DNA from: Kryptolebias marmoratus
Taxonomy: Eukaryota > Chordata > Actinopteri > Cyprinodontiformes > Rivulidae
DNA length: 64,000 bases
Reading direction: 5' to 3'
Assembly (NCBI RefSeq): GCF_001649575.2
Contig: NC_051445.1
Coordinates: 5,501,022-5,565,021 of the forward strand
Below the pieces are notes generated by a model. It was not told where the DNA came from. It searched no databases and was given only the letters and a program-made list of their open reading frames with translations. This document shows positions 51,007-62,504 of the stretch, piece by piece. Positions within the stretch are counted from its first letter, which is position 1. Each line of letters starts with the position of its first letter. A program made the position numbers and the translations under genes.

Positions 51007-51115
51007 CCCCACGATTCACTCCCTTGTTACGCATCAGGCCTATCACGCCTCAGACCCGGTGATGGTCACACAGCTGAACGACGACCAGAACAACCTCACT
51101 GAACTCTGCTTTTGA
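51007..51115 (+). pseudogene. Orphan terminal-exon-like segment, copy B
   Basis: Identical in reading frame and, as far as read, base for base to 41,887-41,995, ending at TGA 51,113-51,115 with the bases after the stop differing (atctgatg here, agatgatg in A). No upstream exon was identified. Confidence 0.3.
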
Positions 51116-51557
51116 ATCTGATGCAACTCGATGGCTGATCTTGGTCTTGCAATGAAAAAAGGAAAATTCAATGATATTTTCCTTATATTATTTATTAAAC
51201 CTCACGGCTTGTCAGAAAGTGTGAAAGAATCAAATTTATAAAAACAAGTGCAAAAGAGACAGAATTATCTGGACACAAACTGAAAGTTGTGACAATCCTG
51301 CCATTCATCCAGGACACAGCAAACACAATGTGACAAAAAGCACATCAATCTCTTTTTACTTTTGTTGAATTTATTGATGCACAATGTTATTTTATTGTCT
51401 CAAAGCGCTGGTAAATATTTCAAAGAATACAACAGCCTCCTGTATTAGTGTAGATCTGGTTGACTAAATGTGATATAAAAACCATGAAGTGGAAATAATG
51501 TCCCTAAAATAATTTGTTAAATTACAACCTCAAAGTGACATTTTAATTAGAATTCCA

Positions 51558-52115
51558 CATACCTGCCAACTCACCCGATTTGGGCGGGATAGTCTCGATT
51601 TTCAGTCCCCCTGACCCGCATCCCGCCTTAGGCGCCGAGCGATAGACAAATATCCTGGTTTTGACAGCTGTCAAACTTTTTTGTTTTTGTTAACACCAAT
51701 ATCTCCACCAGGCGGCAGCACATTGCCTAGGCTGAGTGCCTCATGAATATTAATGAGCGAGCAGCCAGTCAGTCTGGCTTGGCTCAATTATGCGCCTGCG
51801 CCACCACTGTAAATAGCCGCCATTATTGATTTTCAGCTGAGTGAGCAGAGTGAATAGAAAACTTCTTGAAAAGTGAAACTATTGTGGTTTTTGCCATGGA
51901 AGAGTGATTTTGTTAGGATCAAACAGAAAGTAAGTGCACACAGAAAATAAATATGAAACTTAGCATGCATACAGTTTGGACATTTGGTGATATATTGAGG
52001 TGCTTTTTATGCTCATCATGTTGGGCTACTTACATGTAGTTGGGAGGGGGGGCGTTGGCGCTCGCTCTCACGCGCACCTATCCCTCTTTTCAATTTTTAA
52101 ATGTTGGCAGGTATG
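51558..52115. mobile_element. Non-autonomous TIR transposon in unit B only
   Basis: The ends catacctgccaac (51,558-51,570) and gttggcaggtatg (52,103-52,115) are perfect 13-bp inverted repeats, flanked by the direct repeat attcca (51,552-51,557 and 52,116-52,121). Unit A has an uninterrupted acaattccattctc here. The interior is GC-rich (gggcgggatagtctcgattt, gaccc gcatcccgcc) against an AT-rich background, and no transposase is coded. The 6-bp duplication argues against hAT (8) and piggyBac (TTAA); superfamily is unresolved. Confidence 0.9.
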
Positions 52116-52971
52116 ATTCCATTCTCATGGATACTCATGTTCTCTATAATATTTTAATCAACTCTTTGTCCCACAAGTAATACAACAGCACTACCTGCTG
52201 ACAACCCTGAGGCATCACAGATTCCTGCAGCAAAGTAAATAATTTATTGTTTCAAAGATGACGCTTGTCTAAATAATCCACAATAGGCATGTAAATCTCA
52301 AAAGTTTTTTTGGCATATATCACCTGTCTAAACATTATTGCAGACAAAAAGAGAGTCATCAATGAAAAAATGATTTATTGTTTGTCAGGAAATCCATTGA
52401 TCTGACTGAAAAAAAATTAAAAAAATTAAAACATAACATTTTATATAATAACATTACACACAATCTCATGCAATACTGTGAGATGTCAGCCTAAGTATGT
52501 GTTGTGAATGACTACTACCACACCAAATTTTAGCTCAATATTTGTAAAACCCATGCTGGTCTTCGCGCTGACCTATAAGGCTGTGACAAAAACTTAGTGT
52601 TGTTAAAGTGTGAGTAACCAGGAATGAGAAATACTTTAGAAATGCATCATAGAAACCAATATACAATGTTTAAAAAGGACTAAATGTGGTCCATTTTTCA
52701 TTTAACTGATAAATATGCCAAATAAGAATACCTGCAGTTCCTTACATTCAGTGATTTTAACATCTTTTCATATTTCTGCTATTTCTTTGCCCTCTAGAAG
52801 TTTAAATTCTCAGCGTACCCATAACACAAAGACGTTACCTATTTAAAATCAAAAGTTTTACACAGCTTGAACAACAAATTGCATATGCAACACATGTACT
52901 ATCTTTTTGTTTGTTTTGTGATTCAAACTGACCATTCAATCAGCACTTTCCATGCAACAGTCTGGCAGATC

Positions 52972-55328
52972 CTATTTGGTATCAACTTTGACATCTTCAT
53001 ACTTGACAATCTTTCCATTACGAGTCACCACTTCTGTCTGCTCCCATCTATCACACTCCCCATTAATCTCCTCAAAACGTCGAACCATCACCCTCCCTGT
53101 GGTTGGTAGGTTGCAGGGAAGATCCTTGGCAGCTTGTTGATGCAACTTCATTTTCATGAATTCGCTGCTGATTTCTGCTTTACCAGCTGGGATCAGTGCC
53201 TGATTTTTGGTTTTGTCCTCTGCTATCCTGCCAGGAGCAGAAATAGATGGTCCAACCTGGGGAGTCCTATTGACGATTTGTAATCTGGGCGTTCGCTCCC
53301 AATTCTGCAGTGGCTCAGATTTGTTTATGTTAAGTGGTGATGGACTTCTGTTTTGTGCTAACTGATCCCTGTTCAGCAGATTTGCACCTCTGTTCATTGG
53401 TGACGGCGATCGGTTTCTGTCAGTAATATTAGTTAAAGAGGGCTTAAAGAGTTCTCTTTGAATGGGAGTATTTGCGACAATTCCTGCTCCTCCGGCTCTT
53501 CGAATATCACTTATAACCGCAGCCATGGAGGCCCTCAGAGAAGGGTCCGGTTCCACCATCCTGCACACAGCTTTACAGTAGGGCTGATCCTTCAGTGTCT
53601 CCTTGATCTTGGCAGGGCAGACGCTTGGTGTTGGTAGCCGAACTCGAGCACAGAGCTCAGCAATGATCTTCCCCATGGCCCATACATCAGAGCGGTGACT
53701 CCTCTGGGTGCCCATCTGCAGAACCTCGGGGGCCGAGTAGGCCTCGTTCCCCCGGTCTATCGCAGAGTTTAGTCCATGTCTGAAAAACTTGGCAAGTCCC
53801 AGGTCAATGATCACAGCTCTGTTTGTGCCATGTTCCACCTGAAGGAAAAACATTGAACAAACAAGAAACACCTTATTTACAATCAATACACATTTACAGT
53901 ATAAGAGAAAGAAAAAACATTATTTTTACACTGTGCCTTATTAGCTGGTGAAATTAGGCAGAAAACTGGCAACAGATACACTTACAGTTCATTGAATATT
54001 AAAAATATTCAGGTAATATTCATATTAGTTTGAGATTATGTATATAAAGATGGACAACTTTGCACATTAATAAAAAATAATAATAAAAATGCTTTCACAA
54101 TAAACTTCATGTAACCCACTATCTGGTAAAAAGAAGATTTTAGGATTTTAATTAGGCCCTTTTTTATTATAATCCCTGGATTACTGTACTGCTCTTTTTC
54201 TGGCCTGAGTGGGGGGTATATGTGTGTGTATGTGTGTGTGTGTGTGTAATCTTTACCACTCACCATAATGTTATCAGGTTTGAGGTCCTGATGAACAATA
54301 TCTTTGTTATGAAGATAAAACAGTCCTTCACACATGCCGATGATGATTGTAGCTTTATTTGATGGAGTCAACTGTAAGAAAAAACAAAAAACAAAAGTGA
54401 GTTTAAAAGATGTGAGGAAACTACTTTTTTTTTTTGGTCCAAATGAAACTTGTCAGAATTATGTGATTGCAGTGAAGCAGGTACAATAAAAATAGAACCT
54501 TTGACAGCTCAGTTTTTTTAAGTATGTATTTTTTATTTCTTTTTATCTTTTGTTTCAGAGGCTGAGAATTAAAATATTTTAGTGGAAAGTTTTTTCAGAA
54601 ATTGTTAAGATTGTCTTTAGTCACAATGGGTTGAGATTGTGACATCTTTCCCTTTTTATAGCAACCATACCTGTATTTTAGACTTAAATGAGTGGAAAAT
54701 TGTTGTCTCCAAATCTTCTCCGAAGATGAACTCCAGTGGAATGACCCATTTCCTGTCTCTGAGAGTTACTTTATCCAGAAGCTTCACAATGTTGGGATGT
54801 TCTGCCCTCCTGCAGATGACAAATACAATCAAAAATTTAATTTTCTTAGGAAAACCATCTTGATTTTATCTTATTTTTTTCACAAATTTAGGTATAGAAA
54901 AGAAAACTGATACAATGTGCCTAATGATCATATTAAAAATAGGTTCTTTGCTAAATTCTGTGTCATTAACAGGCCCAATACTGAGCCTTTTTGTAGCTAA
55001 TAATTCATAATTCAGTGTAAAGTGGCTGAAAAAAGTACAAATCTGAAAACAGTCAAATCCTGGACAAAAATGAGCTCAAAGAAAATCTGAAAAACCTTCA
55101 GAAAGTTCGAGGTAAAGCTTCTTCTCTATCTCTCATGTCTTTTTTTGAGTTAGCAGTTTCTCAGTAAAATACTTGTACGTACTTGTACACTTCACATTCT
55201 CTCTCCAGGTCCTTCCTGCTGATGAGCTGCTGGGGGACCTTTTTTACCGCAGCCCAGGTGTCATTGTACTTCTCTTTGTACACCTTCCCGAAGCAGCCCT
55301 CAGCGAGTGTGGCAGTGGAATACGCCAT
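52972..55328 (-). CDS. Protein kinase-like gene, copy B
   Basis: Predicted 419-residue tandem paralogue of copy A. Exons are 55,183-55,347 (start ATG 55,326-55,328), 54,671-54,809, 54,264-54,371 and 52,972-53,838; sizes 165, 139, 108 and 867 bases equal those of A, and all splice sites are GT..AG. Glycine loop, VAVK-like lysine (WAAVKKV), helix-C Glu, HQD, APE and DVWAMG are all kept. Differences from A: LRDRKWVIPLEFIF instead of LKDGKWVIPLEFVF, FHSFKS instead of FHSLKS, LTPSN instead of LIPSN, YLHNKD instead of YLHHKD, DLG instead of DMG and FRHGL instead of FRYGL. The remainder of the last exon is the same. No disruption was found, so both copies appear intact. DLG is known in active kinases, so B may be nearer the ancestral state. 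Substrate and pathway cannot be inferred. Confidence 0.85.
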
Positions 55329-56504
55329 CGATGAGATCGCGTTCAGTCTGGAGAGAAAACAAGCTGTGACTTTCAAAGTTAGGTTCAACTCAGATGCCGT
55401 GAATACCACGGACTGTCGATCCAACCTTGTGATTAAATTTCATGCCAAGGCTTGTGCTGCTGTCTAAATACTTGCTGTTCTATTTTAATTAAAATGGTTT
55501 CTGGTAAGTTAAACGTTCAGCACATTTGTTTCGCTTAAAAAAAACAACCCACCCCCCTCCCATTTCTTACACTATACTTCAACTCCAACGTATTTCATTT
55601 GATCAAGTTTGAAGACAAAGTTTTAAAATGAAATGCATGAATAGGTTATATCATATGGGTTTCCATAAAGTAAACTGCAGCAATAAGCTGCATTCACAGA
55701 AATGATTCAAAAATAATTCTGTGCTATAAAATGAGTGATTCTGTAAAAAAAACTATACCTCTCTTCCTAAAACATGTTACTAACAGCTCAAAGCTCTGAG
55801 TGATGATGAAAAAAATCTATGATTAATAATGTGTCAGACCAACAAATGAATACATTGAATGTTTCCAGGAAGGGAGTGCCACTTCCTGAGAACGTCAGGA
55901 GTTGGTGTTACATACGCACCAAAAAAAAGTGCCAAACCCTAATAATCTACCTGAATATTTTCGTAGCGTCAGTTAACTTATTATTTGCCTAAAATATACC
56001 TTAGGCAAGTATTTAGAACCTTTGGAAACAACATGTTAATGCAAGCTGCTCACGTGAACTGTACCTGTACCTCGTGTAAATAAGAACTACTCTGATCTGT
56101 AAACAGTTTTTAATATTTGTCACATTAGAGTGACCTCAGGTCAGCACTTTTAAACCCATTTCACAGATGATTATGAGCTGGTGATAAAAAAGCTGACAAG
56201 CTGGTAAACCCACTTCAGTTATTTTTAGACAAGCTGCTACAAGAAGATGATGATTAGTAATAAAAGTTTGTAGGAAATTATTAACATGTTTAATTTAGTG
56301 CCTATAGCATAAAACGTGAACAGTCATAGTATCTTACCTGACAGAAGTTAATTAAGACATGTCTGACTGAGGATTAATGAATAAATCTCTTAAGTAAAAA
56401 CATCTTTGACGACATAAAAAGCCTTATACCTGATCCAAATATTCAATTTCTTTCTGAATTAAATAATATTTTTTTCTAAAAAGCACATACAAATCTTCTC
56501 TTAC

Positions 56505-56610
56505 CTTTTAGCTGTTGAAGGAACGCAGCTCTGTCAGGTCTGAACAAGACACGGCGAAGCTGGCCATCTTTATATCTGATCCACACCTTTTTTCTTTGTA
56601 ATCCATGGCC
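56505..56610 (-). other. Candidate upstream exon of kinase copy B
   Basis: Counterpart of 48,339-48,444 with the same splice-like borders. The long open frame reads QRKKVWIRYKDGQLRRVLF then RPDRAAFLQQLK. A second frame starts at an ATG (MDYKEKRCGSDIK...) and stops just before the donor, so it could act as a short upstream ORF if the exon is a leader. In copy A that ATG is ATA. Confidence 0.5.
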
Positions 56611-56759
56611 CTGAGCAAGAAATACCTGAGAGATGCTTTGTTTTAAAAGTGTCTAACAGAAAGTAAACAAACACAACCAATGAGAAGAGGACATGGCCAA
56701 TAAATACAATGATGTGTGTTTGACTCAGTCAGGGGGGTATTCCCACAAGGATGGCTTCA

Positions 56760-58735
56760 TGGAAAATCCTGATGGACAGAAACCAACAAATGTAATATAG
56801 TACAGTTCACGTAACAGTTATTGAACAGGATAGATTTTTTAAATTGTCTTAGACTGTTTCGCATAACCTTCATACAGGATTAAGATGACACTTTTTGGTT
56901 GTTCTTGTTTAACCTGTTCTTGAGTCGGTTTCACAAAAGCTGCGTCACATAAATTAAATGATTATTTTAGTCCACTCCGGGCCTGGCTAACAGCCAGTTT
57001 CACTAAAGTAGAAATGACTAACACAGATTTGACCTAGGTTTAATTAGTTTCATGACACCAAGCCAGGCTGAAAAGGAGCAGCTAAATCAATCCAAACTGG
57101 AGTATTCCTGCTAAGCACTCGCCTATCGCTTTTTTTTTTCAAAAGACCATGAGGTTGATTATAGACTAACAGATGCTAAAGTGGGACAATGGCTCACCTT
57201 TTCAACTCATTTTACATGAATTTAAAGCCTACAGAGTAAATTGTGTTCTTAAAAGAAGTAAAATTTTGTATTTCTTTTATTAAAATTGACACATCACTGA
57301 AAAAACTGCTGCAATCTGAATGGGTAAATAGACTGTAGCTCCTTTCTAGCCAACCAGGTCACTCAAAGAGCTTTACAACACAATCTGTGCCCTCATTTAC
57401 CCATCCACACACACATTCATCCAGCACTTTACTGCATCTCTACAAGGCTAACCTGAATAAATCAGTCTATAGAGTCTAATCAGTCCTTACACCTATGGGG
57501 CACACATTGGAGGCAACTAGGGTTCAGTGTCTTGCCCAGGGACACTTCAACATGTGGCATACTTGTGGAATCAAACCTCCAACTATCTCAGTGGAGGACG
57601 ACTTTTCTAATCACTGATCCCCAGCCGCCCAGCTGGGGTGTGTCAGGGAGGTTTTGGTGTGTGTTAGGTCACCACACTGGTACCATCAGTAAATTCAGGC
57701 GCTGGATTGATGGGAACCCTTTTCTTTTTCACAGAACAATACTTGGATAAGTGAGGAATTGTAGCTAACATCACATTTGGTGGACCCAGCAGTGAAAACC
57801 TGGCACCGCTCAGGCAGGAAAGGTCGAGGGTCCAGTTTGTCCTAAAACACTTGTTCTAGTCAGAAACACTCATCAGTCGGTTTCTTTCTCCATCCTGTCA
57901 CCTAAAAATGGGCACATCATTGTAAAACCAGACACGCTTGTGTATTGGAATTTTATTTATTGAGTTTAATTTTTCAAAAATATATTAATAACTGCAGGGA
58001 TACAGGCCAAGTCTTTCTTTTTTTTTTTTTTTTTTTTTGCATACATACAATACCACTCAGTTTAGTCATAGAAATAATGATAAATTTGTGATCACATGAT
58101 AACTCGCAAATTATATTTGAATTTGTAGGCAATTATTAAAATACAAAGCTACACAGAACTGTATGAAAAACATGAATTGGGTGTTATTGATGATTATTAA
58201 ATGACATTTTTCTGTCAGGGTGACTCCTGACTGTGCCACGAAAATCTTCAGGATTAACTAAACTTGCCTGTTAGCCTGGTTCAGAGCAGGCTAACAGCCA
58301 CAGAATAAATCTCCATGGTATTTATGTGAAACTGACTCAAGGTTAGGTTGAGTCAGGATAACCTGAAATCCCAGGTTCATCCCTGATCTTAAGTTTTGTG
58401 AAGCAGCACCTCCAGGAGTGTTTTCATTGCTCAGTCAAGTGTCATCCTTATCACAAATGTCTTTTTGTACAATTATCTACAACACTTAATATATATTTAG
58501 TAAGTCAGTTTGTTTTTTGCATTTTTATTCTTTAGTCATGAAATACTAAGATTAGACCCACATATTTAGTATACTTTTGTGGTTTAACTGTGATTGCCCA
58601 TATTGTCATGATAAAGTGATTCACAGTTAAACCTAATGCAGCTGTATTATAAAGACTTCAAAATGAAAAATGTAAACTCCAAAAAATCCACTAGGTGGAA
58701 GACTTGTCATGTATTACAGTTTAAAACCGGATAAT
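56760..58735. other. Intergenic stretch with worn transposable elements
   Basis: Between kinase B and the next gene. It holds the SINE at 57,320-57,632, a T-run at 58,017-58,038 and a possible element bounded by ggtttcacaaaagctgcg (56,930) and cttaagttttgtgaagcagc (58,388), whose ends are near inverse. Similar phrases inside (gcctggctaacagccag, gagcaggctaacagccac) lie near both ends. Element class not decided. Confidence 0.45.
57320..57632 (-). mobile_element. tRNA-derived SINE (V-SINE-like)
   Basis: On the minus strand the head gggcggctggggatcagtga then ttagaaaagtcgtcctccac and ggaggtttgattccac is tRNA-like, with recognisable box A and decayed box B. The conserved gggcaagacactgaacccta phrase follows, and the tail includes gctctttgagtgacctggtt. 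It is the same broad family as 44,950-45,237 but older. Confidence 0.7.
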
Positions 58736-58739
58736 ACCA

Positions 58740-58877
58740 TGAGTCATTAAAAAGGAAGTGAATGTTCCCGCCAGACAGTAGAGCTCATACAGAGTGGACT
58801 GCACACCGACCGCCCTTCGCATTTCTTTATTTCTGAAGAAAGGTCTGCTCTTATCAAAGTGCTGATATTCTTTGACA
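58740..58877 (+). promoter_or_regulatory. Putative promoter and 5' leader of the membrane-protein gene
   Basis: Sits directly before the ATG at 58,878, which has a good context (acaATGG). The bases at 58,795-58,815 (ggactgcacaccgaccgccc) are locally GC-richer. No TATA box is clear. Position is the main argument. Confidence 0.35.
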
Positions 58878-61800
58878 ATGGCTCTCACAATGCAAGCTTC
58901 TACCGATCCACAGCCAGAAAGTAAGTAATTATTTTCTTCGTTGTGCTTCTCCGAGGGCCTTCCTTTCCACGAGGCCTGACAGGCCTGATTATACTTCCCT
59001 CGGGGAACATTATCCCATCTGTGTTAAAATGCAATCCAGAACCAGATTTACTGCCACAAGACGATGCTAAATAAAGTCGTTTTAAGGTTTATAATAGTAA
59101 CAAATACCTTTATAAAAAACTTTAATCTGTTTCCAAATGAACTGTTTGAGGTTTAAACGGACAAATAGGCCATACATTGTTTTGTAAGTATAAAACCATC
59201 TGCTTATAAATCAAAGAAGTAAATCTTAACTGTGTTGTGTTTCTATCTTATAGGTGGCTCACACACCCAGGAGAGCGGGTACGGTCATCTTTTTTTTTTC
59301 TCTTTAACCGGCATTTAAATAAATATTTGTAAAGGTTGTTTTGTTGCCTGAAGCCCTTTAGCATTTTGATATTATTGCCAATAGACAATAATGTTTTTGC
59401 CTGTGGCTGTGTTTGGGTGTAAATTTCAAGGAAACTTGCAAAAGTAATCATTGGATGTACATCTACAGCTCATTACCTGTTGGAGTCAGCAGGATTTAAA
59501 ATGGCTGCCACAGCCAACTGACCTTAAAAGGCACAAAAAATGACTATAATTCAGACAGTTTTACAGATATTGAGCTAAATTTTGTTGGGGCATGACATCT
59601 TGCACTATCGCATGAGATGACTCCTAACTTTGAACAAAATAGCTACAACTTTTTCAACATAAGCTGGTCTTAGTCTAAAACTCTGACATAAAAAAGCAGC
59701 AGGCGACATGCATTACTTGAAAGAATGCTCGGCCTTTATTTGTTTTTATTTTTACAAACATTTAATAACTTGCCTTAAGTAATTTTACATTTTCTTTGAT
59801 TCAATACAGTCTTGTTAATAAGAACTAGAACATTAAAAAAACTAAAGAAAACAGTGCTTCATTTATAAGCTGTAAAAATGTGTTTGTTTTTATAGTGTTG
59901 AACATTTCTCTGCCGACTTGACTCACCACACCAGTGACAAATATGAAGAGTACCTGATTAAATCTGATCAGCCTAAAGAGCACAGCTCTGTGAGGCTCAT
60001 TCCAAAAGAAATCCTCACCATGACGGAGCCCCCACTGAAGACTGAGAAAGAGTCCGACTCAGTGAGCCCAGGGCCTGAGCCACAGAAAGTAATATCTGAC
60101 GAAGAGGAAGACCTGGGCAGTTTAGATGTGCTACCAAAACACACCCCTTCACCGAGCCAACAAACAGCGCAGGAAGAGGAAGTAGTCGAGCCTTCACCTG
60201 GAACTTCAGCCATTATAGAGGAGGAAGAAAACGCCAGAGAAGATTCATGCCTTAAGATGGAGGACAGAGGACATCCAGCTGGGGGTGAAGCAGGTGATGT
60301 AGAGAGAGGAAGAAATGATGACAACAGAAAGAAAAGAAGGAGAACACGCAAAACTGCCAGTAAGATGTGAAAATTATTTATAATTTTATTGTTAATTGTG
60401 ATCAAAATAATTTTCAGGAAAAAAATACACTTTTTCTCTTGTCTGCAGCTACCTGCAGCCTAAGTTCCTGTTTGCAGTTTCCTGCAAACAGAAAAAAGCT
60501 GATTGGACTGATTGCTGTTGGACTGATTGTTGTCATTGCTGGAATTGTTGGAACTGTTGGTACGTTGTTAAAAGCTAATAACTTTTTTAATTTAGTTTAC
60601 TGTTTCAAGTTTAACATTGATTAACATAAGCTAAAATTACTAGTTGGTACTTTAGGATTGCTACTTAATGTTGTTGTTGTTTTGAATGAAGCTGAGATTA
60701 AAATTTGATACTTCTGAAGTCATTTGAAGAACATTTTTTTAACAAGATTAATAAAATATTGTGTTATATGGGAAGAATTTGTTCACTATATGCTGTATTT
60801 GTCCAATATTACACATGTTTCCAGCCTTTGGTTGTACAGATTATACAGTCATGACAGCTTTATTGTTTTGATTACAGTACGTTACTGGCCTGTCGGTCCA
60901 CAGCAGCAGATTTCTGGCCCTGAGAACAACGGATCAACTCCTTACTGCAGTATGTATACCTTACTTAGGAACAGAATGTGTGAGTGTGACCTTCAACTTA
61001 AATAAGAAGCCTAAACTCCACAAAATATAGAAATACATTTTTGAGATTTTATTCTACATAATGTTGGCAACTATTACCTGCATATTTACATTATGTAAGA
61101 ACAAAAATGGTCTCAAAGAAAACTACCTCTGCCTGACAGGAATGTCATTTTTTTAACTGATGTTGTGTCGAATAGTTTTTGATAGTTAGTGCCTTTTCAG
61201 CCGTGACGCCAGTCAGAGACCTTTGAAGTGTGGGGAAGGAGGCAGGGGTCTTCATCCAGGTGAGGCTGATGGCTGGCCAAATGAAGCCCTGATTTATACA
61301 TTTTTGTTATAAGTAGAAGCCATGGGGTTTTCTGTGTGAATTGGTGTTTTATTCTGGTGGATACATTAGAAGACAGTAAACTTCAGCAATAAAGAGATGC
61401 AAATAGCAACAGTGTAAAGATGCTGCATCATAATCAAGTTGATGAAGGAGGCAGTTAGTTTGGTTAAATAGTTCTGAAATGCTGAAATTCTGCAGTTTAG
61501 AACCAGGTCATGAAAACAGCTTAGATCAGACACGATACCTGTGGTTCCAGCAGGACTGTGTGATCTTCTGGCTCATAGCTGCATCCTGGTGTATTTTGAA
61601 ACAGTTGTGCCTGGGGAGTTGTGTGAATGTGGGTGCATGTGTTCATATTCTCATGGGAATGCGATGCTGATAGATAGAACACAATGGAAGAGCAGGAGCG
61701 GCTCAGAGATGCAGAAATTAGCAGGGAAAACTTTTTGGATGAGTATGAAGAGTGTAGCATCGTCATGAGTGCCTTCCCAATAAAATAGGTTTTTCAAATT

Positions 61801-62416
61801 TGCCACAGTCCAGTCATGGGTTGTGTCAGATTGTGTTTGTCATGGAGAGACTGAGTCATAATCTTGTGTGAAGAAGGCCTTAGATTATGACATTACAGTG
61901 AGAAATGATAAGCTTTTATAGACATCATCTGTACTATATTTCCTCTCTTTAAAGATGATCAACATTATGAAGAGTTATATGTGTGAATACAACCTTTCTG
62001 TCATCAGTTTTCCCTTGTTTTACTCATCAGTGTGACTCTGTTTCCAGCAGGGAACTGTTTCACGTGCATGGACAGAGGGAAATGTCTTAATATGACTGCA
62101 ATATACAAGAATAGAAACGAAGACCATCCCATTTACCAGAAAAACGAGACTCAAACGTTTCCCAAATGCTCTGAAATGAAGCCACCGGGTCCCGATAACT
62201 GCTCTGTGTGCTTCGATGGAGATGACATTCGTATCTGCTGCGCAAAGAATATAACTGCATTTACAGCAGAGGAAAGGGGCGGTTCCATTATTGCAAACAT
62301 CTCTAAGTAAGTATAACATGTTGGTTTTTGACCTCACTGTGTGAACATTTTTGTTCATTAATTGGTTAAAAGATAACCACTCTGCATAAAACTGTTTAAT
62401 ATGTAACTGTCAAAAT

Positions 62417-62504
<88 letters not shown>

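Larger units (their letters stand above)
50831..56755. repeat. Tandem duplication unit B
   Basis: Second unit in the same order and orientation as unit A. The offset is 9,120 near the left end and 9,672 across 42,444-44,166 versus 52,116-53,838; the difference reflects the 558-bp transposon and small indels. Introns in B are shorter and differ clearly from those of A. Confidence 0.9.

Noticed and set aside
60015..60405. Minus-strand frames of 60 and 145 codons opposite exon 3
   Set aside because: They are shadows of the plus-strand coding exon, whose frame fits splice sites and neighbouring exons.
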